64,000 nt of DNA from Circinella umbellata. Taxonomy: Eukaryota; Mucoromycota; Mucoromycetes; Mucorales; Lichtheimiaceae. Shown here one piece after another: positions 26,123 through 38,984 of this stretch. Location: contig JAIWNF010000011.1 of assembly GCA_025093555.1 (NCBI GenBank), positions 849,822 through 913,821 on the forward strand, read 5' to 3'. The translations under genes were made by a program, and so were the position numbers. The notes below the pieces were generated by a model. It worked only from the letters and a program-made list of their open reading frames with translations, was not told the DNA's origin and did not search any database. Every line of letters starts with the position of its first letter. The first letter of the stretch is position 1.

Positions 26123-28409
26123 CAAGTTTATTGGGCATTTTTTTATGTTCTTACTTCAGTTTTTAAACCATTTTTGTTAATAAGGTGCATACATTTTAGA
26201 ATCGAATTTTTTTCTGTCTATTTTCAATGGCCTATTAATAAACACAACTAAATCCAAAACAAAAACTAACCCACAAAAATGAAAGTTATAACCATGGAGA
26301 ACAATATTTGTGGATTAGTCTGTTTGGTTTTCACAGAAAATATTTTTTTTTGAGGCTCAAAGTTGGTGGGTGATTTCCAACTTTGGCTGGGGATATCTTA
26401 ATGATCGAACCAAAGTTGAAACACTCGCAAATCTATGTAAAATAACGGGTATATATTTACCCGTATATGGATATATGGATATTGTCATTTAATACATAAA
26501 AATAGCATCATAAAATGGGAAGAGTAAAGAAAAAGATGTAGAGCACAAAGCAAAGAAAAAAGATATGCTAGGCAAATTTGTTTCTAAAAGTTAAAATGTT
26601 GAAGAAAAGAAGTACTAACTAAAATGTGATTATTCATTCAAATTCTTTACAAGAAAGCATTCATGGGTTTTTGGATGCTGCTAGTAATATAAAAAAACCT
26701 AGAAATTATTATAATATATGTTAATGATATATTGAATTATATTGTTCAGTAACGGATGCTATATAAATAATTGAAGTCATTAGAAGTTCTAAAATGATAT
26801 AAATCTCACTATAGAGTTACTGAACAAGTGGAACATATAACCTTTTATCTAATATCCTATATCCCTCCATTACCTGATAAAAAAGGTCCTATTTTTTATA
26901 GGGGCGCGGGATATAAAAAAAAGATTTATGCCGTGTAGGCAAATGGCAGTAAGAATCATTTGTCGCTTACATTAATTTATTGAGTTAGCTTAAATGACTT
27001 TTTTCCGTTTCCCTCTCCATTGACTTTTTTTTCTTTCCATTGACGTTTGTTATTGAAGCTTAATTCCGCTTTTCTACACTCTTATTTTCTACCATTTTTA
27101 AGGTAAAAAAAAAAAGAAAAGAAAATCTAAAGTTATCTTTTTCTGTTTCTCTTAGATATTTTCAGGCTAAATGAAGTGGAGGTATCCCCATTTGCAACTA
27201 GGGTTAAACTAAATTCAATATGGGTGTTTTTCTTCTTAGCAATGTCGCGTGTTCTCCTGCTTGGCGCCTTATGTGGTATGTATTTTGAAAAATTGTTTAA
27301 TTATATAATTTAATAGATAGCTGTTTCAAATAATAAAGGAATAACACATGGAGATAGACGACATGAAGTTTGATATCCTGCTGTTGATTATACTATAGCT
27401 ACATACTATAGTTACAGGAACAAGAGATGCAATGACATTTGAACCCCACAATCGCTTATAAATTATTATTTATTTACTACGTAGATAGATTAATTTACGT
27501 ATGTTTTCTGAACCTCATCACAACCAAACTACGACAACAACAGATATTTCTTTTATTTTAAAGTTAATTATTATATAATTCATTGAAAACAACATGTATA
27601 ATTGATGTGCAAAGAACGAATAAAAAGCATGTTTATTTAAAAATACATATAATTAATTACTACTTTCATTTTTGAAACCCCCTAATAAGGGCCTTTGTAA
27701 GCCTAGCATCAAGCATTTCAACTACCTACCAATAAAAAGAACAGAGTTGATCAACTAAATCCAATCTCATTATATAATAATCACTTACCTGACACCTTCA
27801 TCTTCTCTTCTTGTTGCTTTTCTTTTAATAGCCATGCTGAACTATTTACGCCAATCTGCCAAATAAAATTGGTAGGTACTTTATTTTCACTACTAGTATA
27901 TATAAAAAAAAGGATGAATTTAAAAAAAAAAATTGTAGCATATTATCAATAGCCGTTCTGATTTTTACCTCCATCTGTTTGTCCTGATCTTCTTTTAAAC
28001 AAGCCATTACATATTCATAAATTCTCATTCTTGCTTCATCATCTTCTTATTGTATATACCGATTGAGAATCATTAATACAAGAATTTTTTTATAGCTATG
28101 ATGCTGACTTCGGGCTTTTCTTTGTTTTTTATTTCTCTCTCTTCTGACTCGAGAATTCTGTCTCGTGATCTACGTTGACTATAAATATGTAAAACTATTG
28201 GTTATTTGTTTATATAACTGTTAATAAAGAGATAAGCTATAATGTATATAATAAGGGTAAAACTTACCATTCTCGTAGAAGGGCACAAAGTTACACACAT
28301 GAGAAAAACTATAATCCAGGAGGAAATGCAATAAAATCCTAGACATATCTTGGATGTGACTATTTACGTTCATGATATGCTCTCATTTGAGCTCCATTCC
28401 TTCTTCTTT
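26123..28409. other. gene-poor region with weak coding traces
   Basis: AT-rich. A short frame at 27241 (MSRVLLLGALC followed by a GT donor) has no visible continuation. On the minus strand, 27846-28230 contains a coding-like helical piece (RIYEYVMACLKEDQDKQME) that I could not join in phase to anything else. No gene is supported. Confidence 0.3.
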
Positions 28410-28932
28410 TTAATTAATTGCCGTTTGACCAACTAGAATATACGTTCTGTTACAAAAAGCCACTAATACCTGATGGGTTTTGTCACGATATTTACTATCT
28501 AGTTTTCCTTTTCGTGCTTGATTTACTAGTGGTACTTTTGATTCTACTGGAAACTTCGGCTCAGCGAAGACATTCAATTTTGGCTTTTGATCACCTCTAT
28601 CTTGATCCTTTATGTTACGATCCATTAAGTAATAAGCTCTTTCCGTTGCCAATTTTCCTAATCGACATTGTTGTTCAATAACACTTGGACTTCTTTTCAG
28701 TTCCAGGATGCGTTCACCACGATCCGTATTCTCTCTACATGCAGCTCGTTCCCGAATAAATGTACGTTTAGTTTGTGCTAATTGATCCTGGTAATTTTTT
28801 AAAAGTGATTCTAGCTCTTCGATTCGATTAATTTTCGTTTAGCACCGTTACCAGACTTGATACTTGATCAATGAGGACATCTAGCCTGTCTTGACTTATT
28901 GTTGTTTCTTTTGGTTTTTGTGACTTCTTCAT
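28410..28932 (-). CDS. unrecognised small coiled-coil protein, 2 exons (tentative)
   Basis: Not recognised. Exons 28864-28932 and 28410-28814 are separated by a possible 49-base intron (GTATCA donor, CTAAAC branch-like site, AG acceptor). Together they give 157 aa. Without splicing the frame closes after 37 codons, so the intron or a frameshift must be invoked. The product starts MKKSQKPKETT. It forms a charged helix through RLDVLIDQLESLLKNYQDQL, is rich in Arg/Glu, and ends KYRDKTHQVLVAFCNRTY. A GT donor lies inside this end (CAG|GTATTA), so more 3' exons are possible. A decayed gene is an equally good reading. Confidence 0.35.
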
Positions 28933-29960
28933 TGCCACTAATCATTAATGTCAAGTGGTTGACTTCCAAGAACTATTTAAAAATATAAAAATAATCAGTA
29001 CATATGATTCAAACGTTTTTTTATTTCATTGTCTTTCGTTGCATGATATCTACCTCCAATTCAGGATGGAACACCTCCAACCCGCGTTCATCAATACGCT
29101 CCTCATTTGACGACAACGCCTCCCCTTCGAACTTCACCTTTGTAGGAACAAAGGTACGCATTTTCTTTACGTCCTTGTTCCTAACACCTTCCCATCACCA
29201 ACTTCTTCTTCTTCCACATGTGCTCTTTCGATTAGAATTGTTTTTTTGCCCTTGTTGTTGGAGTTCCGTTTTGATGTTTTCCATCACGGATTACAGACCC
29301 GATCCGGATTTCTATGAATCGGATTCGAATTCACGTTTTCTATACCGTGAAACCCCTTTTGAAAGGTTTGAAATGATAATCTGGAAAGAAAAAGATGATT
29401 ATTATGCGAATTTCTCTCTCTTTTTTTTTATAATCGAGGTTTCATTTTTCATTAATGAAACTTACTTTTTAAATGAGTTGACCATAGATGCTTTTATAAA
29501 GTTTAATGCATACTTCTTCTATTTAAACAATCGGAAAAGATGTTTGTAATAATTTAATGGTTTAAAGAGTTGGTTGTAGAAAGATGATTGATATGTGATT
29601 TTGATGTTATTATAAAATAATTAGATATGGATTCAAAGGGGTAAAATAGATGTTTATGGAGTGAGATGAAGCCGATAAATAGAATCATGATATATATTAT
29701 GAGTAGCCTTGAATTATATTCGTAAATAAAAATAGTATGGATAATGTTGTATGCTACTCTTTTAATAACTTCTGTGTAGCTGAAGATTTAAAAGTCGATA
29801 ATGGGTCTATACGTTCCTTCTTGCTTGTTCTTTTAAATGATAATTTGGATGGTGGTGATGACGTGGATGATGACAATGACTATGACAGTAAAATTGAATA
29901 AAATATTGATATATCATTTGATTGAACAAATCTGAGGGTTGAGATGCTGCTGCTGATGAT
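28933..29960. other. intergenic with one uncertain plus-strand frame
   Basis: A 181-codon frame at 29004-29549 begins with a Ser/Asn-rich piece (SNSGWNTSNPRSS) and later reads DYRPDPDFYESDSNS. Between them it is hydrophobic and low-complexity, as in translated AT-rich DNA. I do not call it a gene. The acidic DDVDDDNDYD at about 29860 is an isolated trace. Confidence 0.3.
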
Positions 29961-31073
29961 ATGGAAAACAACGTTCAACATGAGCGACTTATTCTGCATA
30001 TGCTATCACCGGAAAAAATCCATAAACAATACAAAAACGAAAAGTCCTTGAAAAAAGAATTAGCACGACATTTTATATTTAAAAAACAGTTACGTCATAT
30101 CTGCGTTGGTGGACCACCAAACACAGCTACTCATATAGGAGCTATAAATGATAACAGTTTTATTGACACATCCCATTACCGCTACACAATCGATGTTCAT
30201 GAGTCTCGAGATGTGACAGCAACAGTACATTTGCAGTTAGTAAACTGCAGTGTTAATATGAAGCAAATGATCGAGGCGATTTCATTTTGTCCTCAGCCAC
30301 GCGATCAATTGGATGATTGGAGCTCTTTTCAATATTTTACAGCACCCTGTCTTCAATATATGAGGTTTTCGTTTAACAATGAAACTGAAAAAATATTTGC
30401 GAGTGTGATTCGTAACTGTCCAACACTCCAAGTTGTCAGTATTTTTCGGTTCTGGGCGTCTCCTAGCAACATTACTATAGACGCATTAAAGACGTTACCT
30501 ATACTGCGGTCTTTCTCAATTGGAAATCCGGGTGAATTAGATCACGAAACAGATCAACGACGCTATGCTTGGGATGTGAACGACACTGTTACTCGAGAAT
30601 TTTTTACATATCATGTTTTACTCAACAAGCATTCCACTCTACAAGAAGTCAGTCTACGTAATATTTCTAATCTTGAACCAGAAACTTTCAAGATATTATT
30701 CAAGATCAAAAATTTAAAATCACTGAACCTTGGTATGATTTCTCTTTCTATTGACACTCCAGAACCATCATTTGGATCAATCATCACTGGTACAGAAGGA
30801 AGTTTATTACCTAATCATCTCAAGAGTCTGGTTCTTGAAGGTCTTTATGGAATTACCGATTATGATGTTCAGTTTTTGGATTTCCCTACAATAAAACTGC
30901 TAAAGTTACATGATTTGACAACAACTGGGCTTACGCGAATGGTGAAGAACTCCAAAAAATTGAAAAAGTTACTAGTTGATTTATGTGATAACAAGAGCCT
31001 ACAGTATCGCATATCTGTGGAAATAGTGGATTGTATGAAACGAAATAATGTACAGTTTAACTGGATACTTTGA
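29961..31073 (+). CDS. LRR-like protein, 5'-truncated duplicate of the F-box gene
   Basis: A 370-aa open frame collinear with the C-terminal half of the F-box/LRR protein at 32353-34590. Shared stretches include WSSFQYFTAPCLQY, VIRNCP, ALKTLPILRSF, KHSTLQEVSLR, ILFKIKNLKSLN and DVQFLDFPTIKLL. It lacks the TPR-like and F-box parts, so it should not bind Skp1 through an F-box. Its first ~75 residues (to about VGGPPNTATH) are unlike the other copy, which suggests a chimeric or misjoined 5' end. The frame stays open for more than 1.1 kb, so it is either recent or still under selection. The in-frame start is the ATG at 29961, and transcription is unproven. Confidence 0.65.
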   Translation: MENNVQHERLILHMLSPEKIHKQYKNEKSLKKELARHFIFKKQLRHICVGGPPNTATHIGAINDNSFIDTSHYRYTIDVHESRDVTATVHLQLVNCSVNMKQMIEAISFCPQPRDQLDDWSSFQYFTAPCLQYMRFSFNNETEKIFASVIRNCPTLQVVSIFRFWASPSNITIDALKTLPILRSFSIGNPGELDHETDQRRYAWDVNDTVTREFFTYHVLLNKHSTLQEVSLRNISNLEPETFKILFKIKNLKSLNLGMISLSIDTPEPSFGSIITGTEGSLLPNHLKSLVLEGLYGITDYDVQFLDFPTIKLLKLHDLTTTGLTRMVKNSKKLKKLLVDLCDNKSLQYRISVEIVDCMKRNNVQFNWIL

Positions 31074-32352
31074 ACGAAAAGATTAGCTTATGAGATTAGT
31101 TAAAATAAAATTATGTACGTATTGGATTCACGGCAATTTTCTTGGATAAAAAAAAGTCTGCCTCGCTACAAATACCATTCCACATAACATCTAAAATCGT
31201 GTACCTATGGTCAATAAAAAAAGTTATGATATTAATATGTCATACATAGACTATGTTTTATTTATTTGTTGAAAATACATAACAACAGTTATAAATTTCC
31301 AATTGGTACAATCTAAATTATTCTACTGTATTATTTATCTCGTTTACCTTTCTACGTATATACGTAATTCAAAAGCCACTATGTAATGCATGCAAGTTAA
31401 CAATGAGACATGTTTGCAAATCACCCCCGTTGTTTTAGATGAAAATAAAATAAAAATAAAAACATTCAGTAGTAATTTCTACTATCATCATTAAATCATA
31501 TTCAGCTACTATTATTTTTATTATTATTGGCGTTACTGTTACCGTTACTGTTATTTTCACTGTTACTTTTATTATTATCATTGTCATTATTATCATTATC
31601 AGTATTACCATTATCCTTATCATTATTACCATTATTGGAAAAAATTATTTCCTTTTTCCTGAGATTCAAATCTTCGGTAAAAATGAGAAGGGGCTAGGGA
31701 GGTGCGAATCGTTAGGAAGACTTTTAGGTTCGAGGACTGTACGACGTCGTGCTTCGGCTTTGTTTAGTTTCCTTCTTAGAATTGGCGTTGACTCACTTTA
31801 TTGTCACGAGTTTAGGTTTTGTTTTTTTTGTGTATCATAATTGAAGATAAAAAATAATGTTTTATAATAGAACAACTTGGAATATTAGTAAACTTCTAGC
31901 ACAGATCTTGTTGTGTGGCACATAAAAAAGCAGCAAATGTATATATCTATCTATACATATATAATCATGATTTGGCATACGTATCTCATTTTTAAGCTTG
32001 CCATAGGCTACAATTTTTCAGTTGGCGCCATTGTGAAAGATCAACAGCGCCAACTTAAAAAAAACCACCTGCGCCAACTTGAAAAGCAAGAGGTCTGTCA
32101 AACATTAGTGGAAATCTTGTACTTACAAGCATTATAAAAATAGTACTAATGATGACACAAGCTAATGTAACATGCCCACTTTAAGTCTAACCATAAAAAT
32201 TGAAAGACTATTTATATTCCTGTTCCTAGAAAATCTTTGAACTTTTTTTTGTTCCTCGTCTTTTTTTTTTTGCTAATTATTGAATTTACATACTCTCTTG
32301 CGTTTTTACTTTATTAATTTTTTATTGACAAACCTCAACCTTTTAACTTTCA
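31074..32352. other. intergenic with trinucleotide repeats and GCGCCAACT units
   Basis: Contains an ATT/GTT-type repeat block at about 31500-31640. A cluster near 32020-32085 has AGTTGGCGC followed by two GCGCCAACTT units, which could fold. The T-rich stretch before 32353 is the likely promoter of the F-box gene. No gene is supported. Confidence 0.45.
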
Positions 32353-34590
32353 ATGGCACCCTCCATATTCCATGAATTAATAACACTGCTCAACAAGACA
32401 GAAGAAGGGTTGGATAACCAAAATTTCGAAATTTTAGAAGAGCATTCTACTAAAGCACTTCGAACTTTAAAAGACATTGAGACCAAGATTCAATTTCTTC
32501 GTGTGAAAGCATATCTACAACGTGGGGATCTTAATAAAGTACGCGCCATTATTCAGTGTATACAAAAGATACCCAGCACCCAAGAAGATTCTATTCAGTT
32601 TATCCGTATTCTTATGAAAGAAGAAAAATATGTGGATGTGATCGAAATGTGTGATGTCTTGAAACCAGTAAAAGAAAACCAAGGTCAGCTTCAAAATGAA
32701 GAAGAGTCTGACGAAATTGTGGAACTACGACAAAAAGCAGTAGACAAAATAGAGAGGACGAGTCGAATTGACATAATGACAAAATTGCCTTATGACATCA
32801 GGACACTCATTTTAGATCATCTTGACCTTACTGATATTATTAACGGAATACATGTATCAAAAAATTGGAGAAATTGTATTTGTGACAGTTCATCAATTAG
32901 CCGACAGAATGTGATACTGCACCATGAAATGAAAGAAAAGACTGAGTCATTATTTAGTCCATTTTTCAAATATTCTATCGAGCTGCTGAGTAATGGCGTA
33001 AAACGTTTACAGATTAGTACTCCATCATCTTGGGACATCCAAGAGATGAAAGCGTTAATAGATATATCAACCAGTGTATCATTTAACAATCTTCGAGTAC
33101 TAACTATTGGTAAACTTAAAAAAAAATTTTCGTTACGTACTATTTTTTTCTTACTGTTTCAAATTAAAAGTAATATTACAATAATATTAAAATTTGTTAA
33201 GAAACTTAATTCTTTCTCTAACGCTCCTTTTTTTTAAAAAAAAGCAGAATTTATTCCTCAGTTTCCTATTGAGCAGGCTAGACGTTTACTACAGAGCTCC
33301 TGTCATTCTTTGGAGGAAGTATATATTTACGGCATAACACTCGGATGTAATGAAGTTCTTGATATATGCCCAAATCTCAAACGACTTGAGCTCCGCGAAC
33401 AAAATTCCACAGACCATGAACCACCAAAACGACTCAAACAATCATCATCACAATATCCATCATTGACGTATCTTCATGTATCCACACAAGTGAAATATGA
33501 AACAGAGTTTTACGAGGAGACCTTAAAACGGCTGACTCATTTACAAAAAGTTAGTTTCCAAAGCGTCACATTTAATTGGACTTTCCTTGAACTACTTTGT
33601 CAACACGGCAGTAAGGAGCTACGTCATATATCCATTAATGCACCACCAGATCAATATAGTCAAGATATGGAAAATGAAGATGATAATTGTACTATTGACA
33701 CATCCTGTTACGACTACGTCATCGATGTTCATAGATGTCCAAATATGACAGCGACATTGCTTTTACAGTTAGTAAACCATAGTGTTAATATGAAACAAAA
33801 GATTGAGGCAATCTTATTATCTCCTGAACCATCCAGTGAATTGGATAATTGGAGCCCTTTCCAATATTTTACAGCACCATGTCTCCAATATATTCAGTTT
33901 TCATTTAACAAGGCAACCGAGGTAATATTTGCAAATGTGATTCGCAATTGCCCAGCACTCGAAATAATCAACATTTTCCCACTAACGGAAACTCCTAGCA
34001 GCATTATTATGAGCGCATTAAAGACGCTATCTGTATTACGGTCTTTTACAATTCAGAACTCGAGTTACGATCTTTACGATCATCTGCATAATCGACGTTA
34101 TATCACTGACTTCAATGACACTGCTATTAGAGATTTTTTTACACATCATGCTCTACTTGACAAGCATTCAACTCTACAAGAAGTCGGTCTACGGTATATT
34201 TCTGGTCTTGAACCTGAAACCTTGGAGATATTATTCAAGATTAAAAACTTAAAGTCGCTCAATTTTGCTGATGATGAGCTTATTAACGGACAATCACTCT
34301 ATTCAGTCATTAATGGTCCGGATAAAAGCTTATTACCAAATCAGCTGGAGATTCTTGTTCTTGAAGATGTTGGTATAACTACGGATAATGATGTACAGTT
34401 TTTGGATTTTTCTACAATCAAGCTGCTAATGTTAGATGGTTTGACAACAGCTGGGCTTAAAGGAATGGTTGAGAACTCTAAAAGATTGAAAAAGTTAGTG
34501 GTTGATTTATGTGACCAAAAGTACATACAAGATAATATACCAGCAGAAATAGGAGATTTTATGAAAAGAAATAACATTCAATTTAACTGA
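32353..34590 (+). CDS. F-box protein with TPR-like N-terminus and LRR-like C-terminus, 2 exons
   Basis: Likely substrate receptor of an SCF ubiquitin ligase. Exons 32353-33109 and 33248-34590 join in phase 1 to 699 aa. Residues ~20-135 are helical and TPR-like (KALRTLKDIETKIQFLRVKAYLQRGDLNKVRAII). An F-box at about 145-176 reads LPYDIRTLILDHLDLTD...VSKNWR. The remainder has irregular leucine-rich segments (LTYLHVST, LKSLNFAD, LEILVLEDVGIT). TPR + F-box + LRR is the layout of yeast Dia2 and fission-yeast Pof3, which act at replication forks and in genome stability. Mucoralean fungi also have expanded families of this type, so orthology is not claimed. The upstream neighbour is a truncated copy, indicating local duplication. 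Confidence 0.85.
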
Positions 34591-35086
34591 GCATTTTAAA
34601 CAAAAAGAATAATTTACTGATAATATTTACCATCAAAATAAAAGTTAAATGAACGAGTTGTTTCTTTCATCAGTCTTATAATGTATTCAAAGTGAATTGA
34701 ATCCAACACGTTGGTTTTCCCGCATACTAATGGTAAACACCAATTCTTCTTTATTAAGTGGTCAAAAGTTCCTCATGCTCTTCTTTTTGTAATTTTTGTT
34801 GCTATATTTATGACTCCAGGACCTTTTTACATGTTGATGAAAAAAAAATTTCAAATATTGATGTAATTCAACGTTAAGAAAAGATTAACTTTTACTGTTC
34901 ATAGTGTTGTTTTTGCTGTTGTTGCTGTTTAATTAAAAGATCAATAGGTTGAAGGGGCAGGTACTAAAAGTCGTGCCATCCTGCCGTCGTGCCATCCCCC
35001 CATGACTGTGTTTTTTTTATTCCGCTGTCTTCGTCGTGCCTTACTATCCTGTCTCCCAACTACACGTTTCTATTAATTTCTAAAAA
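34591..35086. other. intergenic with GTCGTGCCATCC repeats
   Basis: Between the F-box gene and the transposase pseudogene. The sequence TCGTGCCATCC occurs twice in tandem near 34970-35000, with a related TCGTGCC at about 35032. It could be the terminal region of the MULE-like element, but no matching right end was found. Confidence 0.35.
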
Positions 35087-37704
35087 ATGACAACAAATAT
35101 TGTAACTTATTTCAAAACACAATTCCCTAATGGCGATGTTACTGAAACATGTAATGATGTTGTATTTGATGAAGAACATGATCGTTATTGTAAATTTAAT
35201 CTTGATATTGGATGGGCTATGAAAGGTGATCATAGCAATCGGAGAGCGGACAAGAATGGTGATCGCATCCGCGAATATGACCGTGTTTGCTGTGGCTACT
35301 TTCTGTTTACAAAATGGACTTTAACGACGATAATAAGCAACTCGGATTTATTCAAGACTTTAGTCTCAGTCAGTTGAATGGTTTTTTGAAAGCTTTTCGG
35401 ATTTATTCAGGAAGAGAAGAGCACGAAGGTCTTAGATATCTCAAGGGCTGCTATATGCACTGGATGCAAAGTGTTCAGCGCATCAGTAGCAATCATAATG
35501 TTGTCTTACCAGAAAACCGACAACGTTTTTTAAATTTGACCTATACCATTCGCGTGACACGTAGCGATGCTTCTTTAAATCAATGCGTAACTATCATGAT
35601 TAACGAATATCCAGGATCAAGACGCTGGATTAGATGATGGTTACAACCAAAAATTCGTAGTATGATTTTCAATTCTCAATCATTGATGAAGCCAGCACTA
35701 CGATCCCACTCTATTAGGACAGGAAATGCATGTGAGAACTACCATAGTATTCTTTACCGCAATATGCCTAAAAAGCTGCCTTTAATACCTGCACTCAATT
35801 GTTTATTAAAGTTCGCTGCCAATGATGAAGAAGATATTAGACAGTTTTATGAACACGGTATACTCCCTACTTACAATCGTACTCGGCGTATACAGCCAAA
35901 CAGTCGTCTTGGGTCTACATACTATCAAGCAAGTGATAGTAGACCCCCAGATCATAATGCTGTTCTTTTTGCTGAGGAAAGTGAAGATGAAAGAGAAAAT
36001 GATGAACCACAACATATTCAACAATTAGAACTTCCAGTCGCTCGTCTCATGGTGCCTAATAATGATGATATAGAGAATGTATGTGACAATGAGATAGGCA
36101 TGGCTCATATTGTTGAAAATGACTGCCTTACTTTGCAAGCTGACGATCCAATTGTTGTGAATATATTGGATTCACTTGATGATAATGAACTTGAGGAAAT
36201 TCCGTCCGAACTCATGTCAATTTTCAATGGGAATAATCAATATAATTTTTATAATGATGTTCTCGAGGAATGCTCGGTACAACAAGAAGATGATAATAGT
36301 AGTAAATTATCGGAACGTGGTGCAATTTCTAGTGGTGAAGATCAAAGTACCATCTATAATAAAGTTGAAGAGGAATTGCGACCACATCAAGGTAACGAGA
36401 ATGATCATATAGTTGAAGGACGTGATAATAGTATGAATATCGATAATAATAATAATAACCCACATAGTCCACAATCAATAGTTGAACAGTTACCACCATC
36501 ACCGGCAGATAGCATTGATTTTGTTATTAATCGAGTAAATAGACTAATCCAAGAAGCAGACGAGCTCCTCCCTCCACGTGACGGCGATAATCAGGAATCT
36601 ACATTTGTTCCTCCTCTTGCAAGAGACATTTATGATTTGCGTTTAAATCCTTGGAATAGTAATTCATGTTACATTGATGCAGCTGTCGAACTACTATGGC
36701 ATTCCGTCATTCCAGTGATTAATATTTACAACCCAACATCTTTTAAAATCGAAACAGAACACAAACCTGGAAATCCTCTTGATATATTGATGAAAGAAAC
36801 CTACAATATGTCTCAAAATTGGACACAACGCTTTGATGGTTCTAATCGAATGCGAAATTATGTATGGTCCAAATTTTCAGAACAATGGGCATTTCATAAA
36901 AATCATACGGCAGATGTAGCTTCATTCCTAAGCATTTTGCTGTCAAATATGTCACAAGACTTTAACTCTAACTTCCGAATTGAGACAGAACGTGTACATA
37001 TGTGCAACAAGGAACCTACTCATTGCCGATTTTTTTCCAAGAAGTTCGATGGTCTGACTGGAGAAGTTGAACCAAGAGAAAGCGTACTTTTTTGATCAGT
37101 ACGACATATCGATCACTATAACTTGACAAAATCTTCCGAGCGGTTCGTTGATGCATTGGTATCATCCATTGTAAATCATAAAGTGAGCAAATGCGAGGTT
37201 TGTAACAGTTCGTGCACCAAATACAATTTAATATCGAAAAAAATGCCGTTGTTTCTATTTATCCATGATCCAAGTTCAAGTCGTTCTCCAGATGATGAAA
37301 AATATGACACGCGGGTATTATTTCCATATGAATTTCGCCTGATTGATGGTTCAGTCTATCAGTTACATGGTGTTATTTCGTCGACCAGAAGAGATGGATT
37401 TCACTTTATAACAACAGCATTAATACCAGGCAGCAGGCCATTTATAGGTGAAATTGACAATATGAGGCAAGAAATAAAAGTGCTTCATGAACCATCATCT
37501 TATAATGATAATGATGCTGCAAAAACATCCACAAGTATAAAATACCCAGTTGTTGCATGCTATCAGAAGGTGATCCGAAATCTCGTTGATGCTGACATGA
37601 CAGATGTCGTGTTTGATGACATTGAAATGATGGAAGTAGCTGAGAAGGAGCTTACAGAAGATCTACTTAAAAGTGATGTATATGTAGAAAATCACAATGC
37701 CTAA
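35087..37704 (+). pseudogene. broken MULE-type transposase with USP-like C-terminal domain
   Basis: The frame beginning at 35087 carries a Cys/His-type N-terminal piece ending near YDRVCCGYF. A frame change near 35300 leads straight into FIQDFSLSQLNGF and GCYMHWMQSVQRI. These match the second-Asp and C/H region of Mutator-like (MULE) transposases, so the first catalytic Asp region is missing. TGA stops interrupt the same frame at 35635-35637 (between RWIR and WLQPKIRSMIF) and 37093-37095. After an acidic linker, a region resembling a ubiquitin-specific protease follows: the Cys box NPWNSNSCYIDAA (Cys codon 36667-36669), a Cys-rich CEVCNSSC finger-like piece, the His box YQLHGV...DGFHF (His codon 37402-37404) and YPVVACYQKV. 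The product is not functional as it stands. Host gene capture or a native fusion are both possible. Confidence 0.75.
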
Positions 37705-38900
37705 AGCATAGATATAGAATAATATATTATTATCCATCTTTTCGGGTTTTACACTCTTCTTTCCCTCTCTCTATTTTATTCATTTTTTTATCTTATATTT
37801 CTTATCTTTTAGTATCATACGTCCTTATTATTATCATTATTATCAGTTTTATCACAATTATTTTCTTAACTTAAATAAATATCAGAAGTTTTACAATAAA
37901 TAATACGTAATTGAGTTTACCTCTATCCAATAAGATTTATCTTTATTTTCTATTAAGAATGAATAAAGTTATTGACACTCTTTTTCCGCATTAGCCTATT
38001 TACATCTTTTTTTTTATGATATCTATCTCTGAATAAATCAGATTCATACTAACTTTCTTATATTTTTTACTTTCGTTGCCTTTTTTAAATAAGTATACTG
38101 TAGAAATATAAAAAAAATGCTAAGCACCAATTATCAATAGCTGACGTGGTAGATTATTTTAATAATTAAATGTTTATATATAATAGTGCAAAATATTTGT
38201 TAATATTGTTGGCAAATTACAAAAATTTTTTAGGAAACTTTTACACGCAATCATCTTAATGACTAGGTATCAGATATATATGTAGGATATCTTACTCAGT
38301 TCGGTTTTGGACTATAGTGAGTGAAATTAGATAATAAATTCAAAAGTTCAGTTAGTAGAAAGAAAAATAAAGATAGCTGAAATCATAAGGAAATAAAAAA
38401 TATAAAGAGAATCACCAATATTGTAATCAGATATTACGTATCTAATCTATAAAAAGTAAATAAGTACAGAGTTAAAAGCTGGACAGGAATGATAGGCTAT
38501 TATATATAAAATATGAAAGTAATCTAATAATTCAAGCAAATGATAGAATTTAGAAGTATAAATGATCACGAATTAACTTCATTAATTTATTGAAATTATA
38601 TGAAGATTAAAATAATTATCGTATATTTCATTATAAATAGAGTATTTAATGCGGTAAGCTATATTTTCATTTCCCAAAGAAAAAGTAATGATAAAAATAT
38701 CTATACTATTAGTAGTAAAAGAAAGCCATAAAATGATATGTAGGCTGACTATTAGAAACGAAAAAAGATGAATACAATGTATGTACTTTAAGATAAGCTA
38801 TTTTCAAATTATATTTAGAACTGTAACAAAGTATAAGTCAACATAACATATATTGTGTGTCTTCTCTTCATGGTACCTCCATTAATTAAGGGAATGACTA
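37705..38900. other. intergenic, no gene seen
   Basis: Strongly AT-rich, no supported ORF. T- and A-rich runs only. The right terminus of the MULE-like element was sought here and not found. Confidence 0.4.
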
Positions 38901-38984
38901 CGGGCGCGCCAAAAATTGATAGTCAGACGAGGGGCGCATCAATTCTGAGTTGGCACTTTAGTAACATGGCGCGCCCTTCGTCTG
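38901..38984 (+). repeat. GGCGCGCC repeat unit, left copy
   Basis: An 84-base unit starting GGCGCGCCAA and ending AACATGGCGCGCCCTTCGTCT, in very AT-rich surroundings. The reverse complement of the unit at 42086-42136 shares both ends, so the two form an inverted pair around the element at 39814-41741. Confidence 0.6.

Noticed and set aside
27666..28230. Additional 3' exons for the coiled-coil block at 28410-28932
   Set aside because: Coding-like pieces exist but phases do not match across any GT-AG combination I tried; all joins hit stops.
29004..29549. 181-codon plus-strand frame
   Set aside because: Half of it is hydrophobic low-complexity translation of AT-rich DNA and no family is recognised.
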